Source: Acidovorax sp. YS12 (GTDB taxonomy: Bacteria; Pseudomonadota; Gammaproteobacteria; Burkholderiales; Burkholderiaceae_C). From it: a DNA stretch of 64,000 nucleotides. The position numbers and the translations under genes are program-made. Below are positions 51,539-58,730 of the stretch, in pieces. Below the pieces are notes generated by a model. It saw nothing but the letters and a program-made list of their open reading frames with translations, searched no databases and was not told the DNA's origin. The stretch is taken from the NCBI GenBank assembly GCA_021496925.1, contig CP053915.1, forward strand, positions 1,612,001 to 1,676,000, read 5' to 3'. Numbering within the stretch: the first letter of the stretch is position 1; the number at the start of each line of letters is the position of its first letter.

Positions 51539-53203
51539 ATGGACAGTGCCATCCTGAGCCTGCTGGGCGCCTTCCTGCTGTCGATCATGGGGCTGTTCGT
51601 CTTCATCTGGTCGATGCGCAAGGGGCTGCTGGTGGAGAACCCCCAGGCCGCGTCGGTGATCTTCGCGCCCGGTGAAATCGGCCGGGTGGACGACCCGGCG
51701 CTCCCGGCCCCGGCCCAGGCCGGCCTGCAGGCCGCCGCCGCCGAGCCGGGCGACGCCACGCCGGGCGACGCCGCGCATGCGCCCGGCCCGCAGGCGCTGG
51801 CCCAGCGCATCGCCGCCGACCGCTCCAGCGCCTTCCCGGTGTTCATGTTCATCGCCTTCGCCTGCCTGTGGCTGCTGCTGGGCTCGGTGGCCGGGCTCAC
51901 CGCCTCGCTCAAGCTGCACATGCCCGACTGGCTGACGGGCGAAGCCTGGCAGACCTTCGGGCGCGTGCGCACCGTGCACCTGACGGCCGTGCTCTACGGC
52001 TGGATCACCAACGCGGCGCTGGGCGTCATCGTCTGGCTGCTGCCGCGCCTGCTGCGCACGCCGCTGGCCGGCGCCATGTGGGTGATGCTGGGCGGCGCGC
52101 TACTGAACATCGGCATCGCCAGCGCCATCGGCGCCATCGGCGCGGGCTGGAACGACGGCATGGAGTACCTGGAGATGCCCTGGCAGATCGGCCTGTTCGT
52201 GGTCGCGGGCATGGTGTGCATCGTCGGCCCGGCGCTGTACACGCTGGCGCGCCGCCAGGTGGAGTCGCTGTACGTGAGCGTGTGGTACCACGTCGCGGCG
52301 CTGCTGTGGATCACGCTGCTGTTCCTCGTGGCCAAGCTGCCGGGCGTGCATTTCGGCGTGCAGCAGGCCACCATGAACTGGTGGTACGGCCACAACGTGC
52401 TGGGCCTGTGGTTCACGCCGGTGAGCGTGGGCGCCATCTACTACTTCCTGCCCAAGGTCATCGGGCGGCCGGTGCGCTCGTACAACCTGTCCATCCTCGG
52501 GTTCTGGACGCTGGCCTTCTTCTACGGCCAGGTGGGCGGCCACCACCTCGTGGGCGGGCCGGTGCCGGGCTGGCTGGTCACGCTGTCCATCGTGCAGAGC
52601 ATGATGATGGTCATTCCCGTGGCGGCCTTCAGCATCAACATGGCGGGCACCCTGCGCGGGCGCATGCACCTGGCGCGCCAATCGCCCACGCTGCGCTTCA
52701 TGATGTTCGGCGGGCTGATGTACATGCTCTCGTCGCTGCAGGGCTCGTTCGAGGCACTGCGCGCCGTCAACCAGGTCACGCACTTCACGCACTTCACGGT
52801 GGCGCACGCGCACCTGGGGGCCTACGGCTTCGTCACCATGGTGCTGTTCGGCGCCATCTACTTCATGCTGCCGCGCGTGCTGGGCTGGGAGTGGCCGTAC
52901 CCGCGCCTGATCGCGCTGCAGTTCTGGCTCGCGGCCACCGGCATCGGCATCTACTTCACGGGGCTGACCATCGGCGGCTGGCTGCAGGGCACCTACATGC
53001 TCGACGCCACACGCCCCTTCATGGATTCGGTCGCCGTCACCCTGCCCTGGCTGCAGTGGCGCAGCGCGGGCGGCGCGCTCATGCTCGCCAGCCACCTGGT
53101 CTTCGTGGGCCACGTCCTGGCCATGGCGCTGCGCTTCGGGCCGCAGCGCACGGGCGCCGCCCTGTTCTCGCAGCCCGCGGTGGAGTTCGCCCATGGAAAA
53201 TGA
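51539..53203 (+). CDS. cbb3-like heme-copper oxidase catalytic subunit with CcoS-like N-terminus
   Basis: A 554-residue membrane protein. Its core matches CcoN-type catalytic subunits: VRTVHLTAVLYGW (heme ligand histidine), MNWWYGHNVLGLWFT (copper ligand), GGHHLVGGPVPGW and VTHFTHFTVAHAHLGAYGF (heme and copper histidines). SYNLSILGFW keeps the tyrosine expected in cbb3-type enzymes. The first ~55 residues (one membrane segment, then SMRKGLLVENPQAASVIF and DD) resemble the small assembly protein CcoS, joined by an Ala/Pro linker. AAGGAAA lies before the ATG. It overlaps the CcoO-like gene by 11 bases. Confidence 0.85.
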   Translation: MDSAILSLLGAFLLSIMGLFVFIWSMRKGLLVENPQAASVIFAPGEIGRVDDPALPAPAQAGLQAAAAEPGDATPGDAAHAPGPQALAQRIAADRSSAFPVFMFIAFACLWLLLGSVAGLTASLKLHMPDWLTGEAWQTFGRVRTVHLTAVLYGWITNAALGVIVWLLPRLLRTPLAGAMWVMLGGALLNIGIASAIGAIGAGWNDGMEYLEMPWQIGLFVVAGMVCIVGPALYTLARRQVESLYVSVWYHVAALLWITLLFLVAKLPGVHFGVQQATMNWWYGHNVLGLWFTPVSVGAIYYFLPKVIGRPVRSYNLSILGFWTLAFFYGQVGGHHLVGGPVPGWLVTLSIVQSMMMVIPVAAFSINMAGTLRGRMHLARQSPTLRFMMFGGLMYMLSSLQGSFEALRAVNQVTHFTHFTVAHAHLGAYGFVTMVLFGAIYFMLPRVLGWEWPYPRLIALQFWLAATGIGIYFTGLTIGGWLQGTYMLDATRPFMDSVAVTLPWLQWRSAGGALMLASHLVFVGHVLAMALRFGPQRTGAALFSQPAVEFAHGK

Positions 53204-53780
53204 AGTCAAGCTGGCCGCGGGGGCCATGGTCACCGTGGGCCTGGCCACCGCCGCGCTGGTGGTGCTGCCCTACATCCAGGTGCGCGACGTGCAGGCGCCC
53301 GAGGGGCTCAAGCCCTACAGCAGCGCCGCGCTGCGCGGGCGCGCCGTGTACATCGCCAACGGCTGCGTCTACTGCCACACGCAGCAGCCGCGCGACAGGG
53401 GCTTCGCGCCCGACTTCGAGCGCGGCTGGGGCCGCGCCTCTGTGCCCGGCGACTACGTGTACGACCGCCCGCACCTGCTGGGCAGCATGCGCACCGGGCC
53501 AGACCTGCTGAACATCGGCGTGCGCCAGCCCAGCAAGGACTGGCACCTGGGCCACCTGTACCAGCCGCGCGCCTACGTGCCGGGCTCGATCATGCCCGCC
53601 TACCCCTACCTGTTCGAGGCCAAGGCCGCCGCCGAGCCGGGCGACGCAACGCTCAAGCTGCCGCCGGGCTACGGCCCGCCGGGCCAGGTGGTGGTGGCGC
53701 GGCCCGAGGCGCTGGACCTCGTGGCCTACCTGCAGGCGCTCAACCGCAGCTACCCGGTGCTGCCGCCCGCGCCGCGATGA
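53193..53780 (+). CDS. CcoO/FixO-like membrane monoheme cytochrome c
   Basis: A 195-residue subunit: an N-terminal membrane anchor at about 8-27, then a cytochrome c domain with CVYCH at residues 58-62 and the CcoO-typical TQQPRDRGFAPDFERGWGRASVPGDYVYDRPHLLGSMRTGPDL. The axial methionine is in PGSIMPAYPYLF. It feeds electrons to the catalytic subunit. The gene starts inside the oxidase gene and overlaps the next one by four bases, so the three are translationally linked. Confidence 0.9.
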   Translation: MENEVKLAAGAMVTVGLATAALVVLPYIQVRDVQAPEGLKPYSSAALRGRAVYIANGCVYCHTQQPRDRGFAPDFERGWGRASVPGDYVYDRPHLLGSMRTGPDLLNIGVRQPSKDWHLGHLYQPRAYVPGSIMPAYPYLFEAKAAAEPGDATLKLPPGYGPPGQVVVARPEALDLVAYLQALNRSYPVLPPAPR

Positions 53781-54427
53781 GCGCGACCCACCCCACGAAG
53801 GCGCACGCCATGCCTCCCATCCACGACACCACGCCCCACGACCCCGCCCACCGCGCGCAGGCGCGCGAGAACGCCGACCCGGAAGAAAGCATCCGCCCCG
53901 TGCCGCTGGCCGCCGCGCTCATCACGCTGGCGATGGTGCTGTTCGGCGTGTCCTACATCTTCCTGACCGAGCCCCCGGGGCCCGCCGCGCTGGGCGACCG
54001 GCGCACGCCGGCCGACCTCGCCGGCCCCGCGCCCGCCGCGGCGGGCGCCACCGCCGACGGCAAGGCCGTGTTCGCCGCGCAGTGCGCCGCCTGCCACCAG
54101 GCCGCGGGCCAGGGCCTGCCCGGCGTGTTCCCGCCACTCGACGGCTCGGAATGGGTGCGGGGCGACGCGCGCGTGCTCGCCAACATCCTGCTGCACGGCA
54201 TCACGGGCGAGATCCACGTCAAGGGCATCGCGTACCAGGGCGCCATGCCCAGCTTCCAGCAGCTCGGCGACGCCGAGCTGGCCGGCGTGGCCAGCTTCAT
54301 CCGTTCGAGCTGGTCGAACCAGGCCGAGGCCGTGCCCGCCAGCCTGTTCGCCCAGGAGCGCCAGGCCAGCGGACGCACGGTCCCGTTCGAGGGCGAGGCG
54401 GCGCTCAATGAAACGACACCCCCCTGA
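53777..54427 (+). CDS. Membrane-anchored monoheme cytochrome c (CcoP-like role)
   Basis: A 216-residue protein with a proline-rich cytoplasmic N-terminus, one membrane segment at about 43-63, and a single cytochrome c domain with CAACH at 103-107 and an axial methionine in GAMPSFQQLG. Canonical CcoP has two hemes, so this is a reduced counterpart. It overlaps the CcoO-like gene by four bases. Its last codons and stop (ACACCCCCCTGA) are the start of the family-2 repeat, suggesting the C-terminus was reset by repeat insertion. Confidence 0.85.
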   Translation: MSATHPTKAHAMPPIHDTTPHDPAHRAQARENADPEESIRPVPLAAALITLAMVLFGVSYIFLTEPPGPAALGDRRTPADLAGPAPAAAGATADGKAVFAAQCAACHQAAGQGLPGVFPPLDGSEWVRGDARVLANILLHGITGEIHVKGIAYQGAMPSFQQLGDAELAGVASFIRSSWSNQAEAVPASLFAQERQASGRTVPFEGEAALNETTPP

Positions 54428-54580
54428 GGCCCTGCGGGCCTTCCCCCCGCTCTCGCATGGCTGCGCCATGCGGGCAGGGGGACGCAGCCAGCGCGGCGGG
54501 GCGGCCCTTGCGCGGCTGCCCGCGCTTGGGCCGCGCCGGTTTCATGCGCTGCGGGTGGCGCGCAGCGCCATGGATTACTG
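54415..54580 (+). repeat. Family-2 intergenic repeat, copy B
   Basis: Matches copy A at 26007: CCCCCCTGAG, TTCCCCCCGCTCTCGC, then GCGCGGCGGGGCGGCCCTTG, GGGCCGCGCC and TTTCATGCGC. Its hairpins read GGCCC-TGC-GGGCC and GCATGG...CCATGC, where copy A has different but equally paired stems. It separates the cytochrome c gene from the SCO gene. Confidence 0.87.
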
Positions 54581-54582
54581 AA

Positions 54583-55218
54583 ATGCTGCGCACCGCCCTG
54601 CTCAGTACCGTGCTGCTGCTGTGCGGCTGGGCGGCGGCGGCCTGGCTGACGCACGGCTTCCAGGCCTGGACCGACGAAAGCGCGCGCCGCCGCGCGGTGG
54701 CGCTGCACCCCGTGGCCGCGCCCGCCGTGCCCGTGCAGGGCCCCGGCGTGGCCGCCGCCACGCTGCCCGCGCTGTTGGCCGAGGGCGGCGGCGTGACCAT
54801 CGCCGATTTCATCTACACCCGCTGCGAGACGGTGTGCCTGTCGCTGGGCGGCAGCTTCCAGCAGTTGCAGGCGGCGCTGCGGGCCGACGCCCAGGCGGGC
54901 GCGGCGCCGGGGGTGCGCCTGCTGTCGATCAGCTTCGACGGCGCGCGCGACGACCCCGCCGCGCTGCGCGCCTACGCCCGCTCGCTGGGCGCCGACCCGG
55001 CGCTGTGGCGCTTCGTGCGCGTGCCCGGCGCCGGGCCGCAGCAGGCCCTGCTGCGCCGCCTGGGCGTGGTGGTCGTGCCCAACGGGCGCGGCGACTTCGA
55101 GCACAACGCCGCGCTGCTGGTGTTCGACGCACGCGGGCGCATGGTGCGCGTGTTCGACCTGGCCGAGCAGCAATTGGCGCTGGACTACGCGCGCCACCTG
55201 GCGCGGGGGCCCCGGTGA
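54583..55218 (+). CDS. SCO1/SenC-type copper chaperone
   Basis: A 211-residue membrane-anchored thioredoxin-fold protein: an N-terminal membrane segment at about 5-22, the copper-binding CETVC at residues 81-85 within IADFIYTRCETVCLSLGGSF, and the distant histidine in RGDFEHNAALLVFD. SCO proteins deliver copper to oxidases. Here it probably loads the CuB site of the cbb3-like enzyme, a task done by other proteins in standard cbb3 operons. It overlaps the next gene by four bases. Confidence 0.87.
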   Translation: MLRTALLSTVLLLCGWAAAAWLTHGFQAWTDESARRRAVALHPVAAPAVPVQGPGVAAATLPALLAEGGGVTIADFIYTRCETVCLSLGGSFQQLQAALRADAQAGAAPGVRLLSISFDGARDDPAALRAYARSLGADPALWRFVRVPGAGPQQALLRRLGVVVVPNGRGDFEHNAALLVFDARGRMVRVFDLAEQQLALDYARHLARGPR

Positions 55219-55781
55219 AGCCGGGCCTGGCCGGCCTGGCCCTGCTCGCGCTGCTGGCCCTGCCCGGGCCGCGCCAGGCGCTGGAGGCCAGCATGTGGCG
55301 CCACATGGTGCTGCAGTTTCCGCTGCTGCTGCTGGCGGGCGCGCTGCTGGCCGCCGCCCTGCCGGCCCGCGCGCGCGGCGCCGTGGCGCGCTGGAACGCC
55401 CACGGCATCAGCGGCCTGGTGCTGGCGGGCGTGGTGCTGGCGGTGCTGATGGTGCCGCGCGCGCTCGACCTGGCGCTGCGCGACGCGGGCGTGGAGCTGG
55501 CCAAGCACGCCGCGCTGCTGCTCGCGGGCGCGGCGCTGCGGCTGTCGTGGCGCCCGGCGGGGCGGGTGGTGCAGGGCTTCTTCCTGGGCAACGTGCTGCC
55601 GATGACGGCGGTGGCCGGCCAGCTCTACCGCGACGCCCCGCTGCGCCTGTGCAACGCCTACCTGCTGGACGACCAGGCGCGCCTGGGCGGCTGGCTGACC
55701 GGCCTGGCCGCGCTGGCGGCGCTGGGCTGGCTCGGGCGCGTGGCGTGGCAGCTCACGCGGCCGGAGCCCGGCGGCCCCTGA
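55215..55781 (+). CDS. Membrane protein of oxidase operon, possibly CtaG-like assembly factor
   Basis: A 188-residue membrane protein with five or six hydrophobic segments and a GTG start overlapping the SCO gene. The stretch EASMWRHMVLQFPLLLLAGALLAAAL has a histidine and methionine arrangement reminiscent of caa3-type CtaG assembly proteins, and a later LPMTAVAGQLYRDAPLRLCNAYLLDDQ segment looks conserved-like. I cannot place it with certainty. The operon position argues for a role in assembling the oxidase. Confidence 0.6.
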   Translation: MKPGLAGLALLALLALPGPRQALEASMWRHMVLQFPLLLLAGALLAAALPARARGAVARWNAHGISGLVLAGVVLAVLMVPRALDLALRDAGVELAKHAALLLAGAALRLSWRPAGRVVQGFFLGNVLPMTAVAGQLYRDAPLRLCNAYLLDDQARLGGWLTGLAALAALGWLGRVAWQLTRPEPGGP

Positions 55782-55810
55782 GCGCCCGCACCCTGACAGG
55801 CTTCCTGCTT

Positions 55811-55860
55811 CTCTTTCAGTAGCTGCTCGCGCTTTGCTGGAAAGGGCTGGCGCCTGATTC
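55811..55860 (+). repeat. Dispersed hairpin repeat, copy 14
   Basis: Forward copy: CAGTAGCTGCTCGCGCTTTGC, loop, AAAGGGCTGGCGCCTGATTC. It lies between the oxidase operon and the convergent histidine kinase gene, and the last ~14 codons of that kinase are read from it. Confidence 0.8.
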
Positions 55861-57756
55861 GGCATGTTCACTCCCGGGCCTGCCCGGCAGCATGCGCAGC
55901 ACCACACTCACCGCCGTGCCCCCCGCGCTGGACGCCACCTGGAACACCGCGCCCATGCGCTCGGCGCGCGCCGCCATGCTGCGCATGCCCACCGACAGGC
56001 CCGCGCGCTGCACGGCGTCCACGTCGAAGCCCCGACCGTCATCCTCGACGCGCACCACGAACACCCCGGGCAGCGGCAACGCGCACTCCACGCACACGCG
56101 CCGCGCCTGGCTGTGCTTGATGACGTTGGACAGCGCCTCCTCCACCAGCCGCGTCAGCAGCAGGCACTGCAGCGCGCTCGGGCAGCCGCCCTCCTCCACC
56201 GGGCCCCGCCACTGCGCGGCGATGCGCCATTCGCTGGCCACGCCCATCTCGTCGAGGATGCGCGTGACGCGGTGGCGCAGCGGCGCGGCCCACTGCACCG
56301 GCGTCGCGGGCACGGTGGCGCCCGCGCTCGATCCGTGGTCGATCACCTGGCGCAGGTCGTCGCGCAGCGTCTTGAGCAGCGACAGCACGCGCTCACCGGG
56401 CAACTGCCCGCCCGCCTGCTCCAGCAGCGCCATGCCGCGCACCAGGCTGCCGCCCAGGCCGTCGTGCAGGTCGTGCGCGATCTGCATGCGCTCCTGCAGC
56501 TTGGCGTTGTCCAGCGCCTGCGCATGCTCGCGCGCCACGGCGTGGGCCAGTTCGGCGCGCGCCTCGGCCACGCGCGCCTCCAGTTCGCGCTGGAAGCGCT
56601 CGGCGCTGCGCATCTGCTGCGCCAGCTGGCCGCCCAGCAGCAGCATGACCAGCACGATGGTGGCAATGCCGCTGAGCGCCGCCCAGTTGCGCGCCACGTG
56701 CCACACGTCCGGCACCAGGCCCAGCGTGAACAGCGCCACCGCCACGAGCACCAGCCAGCACAGCGCCAGCAGCCGCTGCGCCACGCCGCGCCCCGGCCGC
56801 CACGCATGCCACTGGAATTGCAGCCCGTTGAGCAGGAACACCGCCATGGCGCCGCGCCAGATGGCAGCGAACCAGGCACTCTCGGCGCCCTGCGGCGCCC
56901 ACCACGCCGCCGCCGCACCCAGAGCCGCCAGCAGCCACAGCGCGCGCTCGGCCCACGGCAGGCGCTGCGCGCCGAAGCGGAAGGTGAACAGGCAGGCGCA
57001 CAGCACGTAGCCCACCAGCGCCACCAGGCTGGCGCGCGCGCGGTCCAGCGAATCGGCGAAAGGCCAGGGCGTGTCGGCCAGGTAGGTGCTCAGGTAGGCC
57101 AGCCAGCACAGCGACATGAGGGCGAACCAGCCATAGGCCCGCTCCTGCCGCCGCAGGCCCCACACCAGCAGGAACAGCGCCGCCGCCATGCCGGCGAGCA
57201 CGGCGTTGACGAAGTACACCGTGCGCTGGCGCCACTGGGCCTGCTCCTGCGCGCGCGCCACGTCCGCCGCATCGCCCAGGCGCAGTGTGCCCACCAGGCC
57301 GGACGACAGCGCGGCCACGCTCACCACGCGCACCCACACGGTGTTGCTGCCCGCGCGCAGGGTGGACGCCGGCAGCAGCCACCAGCGCGGCACGTTCCAG
57401 CTGCGCGAGAGCGGCTCGGCCAGCGAGGCGTCGCGCCACAGCAGGTCCTCGTTGATGAACACCTCGCCCGCGCTGCCGATGCCGTCGATGCCCAGGCCCA
57501 GGGCGGCAGGCGCGCAGTCCGCGCGCTCCCAGTCGATGCGGTACCAGACCGTTCCGCTGTAGCCGGGCCAGCGGCGCCCCCACCTGTCGGGCAGCGTGAC
57601 GCGCTCCCACCCCTGCACCGGCCGGGCGCCATCGGCCGAGCGCGCGGCCTGCGCCGACACGATGCGCGGCGCGCAGGCCACGGCCTCCATCCCGTCGGCC
57701 CATGCCGCGGGCCACGCCAGCAGCCACAGCGCCAGCCACAACCCCAGCCGCCGCAT
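55816..57756 (-). CDS. Sensor histidine kinase with 7TMR-DISM-like input, NarX-type kinase core
   Basis: A 646-residue kinase. A signal-like N-terminus (1-20) precedes a periplasmic beta-sandwich domain (about 45-160, GYSGTVWYRIDWE, GEVFINEDLLW) like galactose-binding folds. Six or seven membrane segments span about 180-375, then a coiled coil. The HisKA_3 motif is MQIAHDLHDGLGGSL (histidine near 431), and the ATPase domain has VEEALSNVIKHSQA and VEDDGRGFD. The gene overlaps the response-regulator gene by one base. Its C-terminal tail (SGASPFQQSASSY) is encoded by repeat copy 14. The ligand is unknown, perhaps a carbohydrate. Confidence 0.88.
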   Translation of the reverse strand: MRRLGLWLALWLLAWPAAWADGMEAVACAPRIVSAQAARSADGARPVQGWERVTLPDRWGRRWPGYSGTVWYRIDWERADCAPAALGLGIDGIGSAGEVFINEDLLWRDASLAEPLSRSWNVPRWWLLPASTLRAGSNTVWVRVVSVAALSSGLVGTLRLGDAADVARAQEQAQWRQRTVYFVNAVLAGMAAALFLLVWGLRRQERAYGWFALMSLCWLAYLSTYLADTPWPFADSLDRARASLVALVGYVLCACLFTFRFGAQRLPWAERALWLLAALGAAAAWWAPQGAESAWFAAIWRGAMAVFLLNGLQFQWHAWRPGRGVAQRLLALCWLVLVAVALFTLGLVPDVWHVARNWAALSGIATIVLVMLLLGGQLAQQMRSAERFQRELEARVAEARAELAHAVAREHAQALDNAKLQERMQIAHDLHDGLGGSLVRGMALLEQAGGQLPGERVLSLLKTLRDDLRQVIDHGSSAGATVPATPVQWAAPLRHRVTRILDEMGVASEWRIAAQWRGPVEEGGCPSALQCLLLTRLVEEALSNVIKHSQARRVCVECALPLPGVFVVRVEDDGRGFDVDAVQRAGLSVGMRSMAARAERMGAVFQVASSAGGTAVSVVLRMLPGRPGSEHAESGASPFQQSASSY

Positions 57757-58439
57757 CAGCCCAGCCACCCGCGCGTGCGCGCCGCGCTCACCGCGCCCAT
57801 GCGCGACGATACGGCCAGCTTGCGGTAGATGCGCTTGACGTGGCTTTCCACCGTGTAGCGCGACAGGAAAAGCTGCTCGGCGATCTCGCGGTTCGAGAGG
57901 CCATCGGCCACCAGCCGCAGGATCTCGCCCTCGCGCTCGCTCAGCGCCTCGGCCGGGGCCGCGCCCGCCGCCGCGGGCGCAGGCGCCGGCAGCAGTTGCA
58001 GAATGCGCCGCGCAATGAACGGGTCGATTGGCGCGCCGCCGCGCAGCACGCTGCGGATGGAGAGCTGTACCTCCACGTCGTCGCGCTCCTTGAGCACGTA
58101 GCCCGTGGCCCCGGCGCGCAGCGCGCCCAGAATCGCGTCCTCCGAACTCCAGGCCGACACCACCAGGATGCCCAGGCCAGGGTCGTCGGCGCGCAGCTGC
58201 GCGATCAGATCGCACCCGTTGCCGTCGGGCAGTTGTAAATCCACCAGCGCCAGCGCCACGGGCTGCTGCGCCAGGCCGGCGCGCGCCTCGGCCAGCGTGG
58301 CCGCGAACAGCAGCGCGTCCGGCGCGTAGCCCAGCGCCAGCAGCACGCCGCGCAAACGCTGCTGCAGCAGCGGCTCGTCTTCCACCACCAGCACGGGCGC
58401 GGGCAGTACGGATTCGGGGGCAGGAAGGGCAACGGTCAT
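57756..58439 (-). CDS. NarL/FixJ-type response regulator
   Basis: A 227-residue regulator. The receiver domain has acidic residues in VLVVEDEP, the phospho-accepting aspartate near 67 (ALVDLQLPDGNG) and the lysine in GYVLKERDD. A proline/alanine linker leads to a LuxR-type helix-turn-helix (LSEREGEILRLVADGLSNREIAEQLFLSRYTVESHVKRIYRKL). It is cotranscribed with the kinase and divergent from the IPTL-CTERM protein gene across a large palindrome, which is its likely binding site. Confidence 0.92.
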   Translation of the reverse strand: MTVALPAPESVLPAPVLVVEDEPLLQQRLRGVLLALGYAPDALLFAATLAEARAGLAQQPVALALVDLQLPDGNGCDLIAQLRADDPGLGILVVSAWSSEDAILGALRAGATGYVLKERDDVEVQLSIRSVLRGGAPIDPFIARRILQLLPAPAPAAAGAAPAEALSEREGEILRLVADGLSNREIAEQLFLSRYTVESHVKRIYRKLAVSSRMGAVSAARTRGWLG

Positions 58440-58507
58440 GGCATGGCGGCGTCGGCAACGGGGAGTGCAAGGCAGGCGCCATCCTAGGCCACCCCGGCCC
58501 GGCGGCA

Positions 58508-58615
58508 TATCCCTGAAATTGGGTAATTTGCGCCGGCCCGCGCCGTGGCGGCGGTACTGAGGCAGGCGCGCCGCCACGGCGCCCCACCCCCTCAAATTAC
58601 CCAATTTCAGGGATA
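58508..58615. promoter_or_regulatory. 108-bp nested palindrome between response regulator and IPTL-CTERM gene
   Basis: The outer arms (58508-58530 and 58593-58615) are perfect inverted 23-base copies. Each contains TACCCAATTTCAGGGATA or its complement, itself a TACCC-N7-GGGATA pattern. Inside lie inverted 13-base arms, GCGCCGTGGCGGC (58540-58552) and its complement (58570-58582). It is centred between divergent genes, so the two outer arms probably bind the response regulator and drive both promoters. Confidence 0.75.
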
Positions 58616-58673
58616 CCGCAACACGCCACGAATCCCTACGATGCCTCCCCACACGCACCTGGTTCAACGGTGT

Positions 58674-58722
58674 TTCCGCCCCCAGCGCCCACCAGAAAAG
58701 CGCCAGCAGCTATCAAAAAAAG
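58674..58722 (-). repeat. Dispersed hairpin repeat, copy 15
   Basis: Reverse copy: CCGCCCCCAGCGCCCA, loop, AAAGCGCCAGCAGCTAT, then CAAAAAAAG. It ends nine bases before the IPTL-CTERM gene start, so it lies in the 5' leader, where a hairpin could affect translation. Confidence 0.8.
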
Positions 58723-58730
58723 AGTAACCC

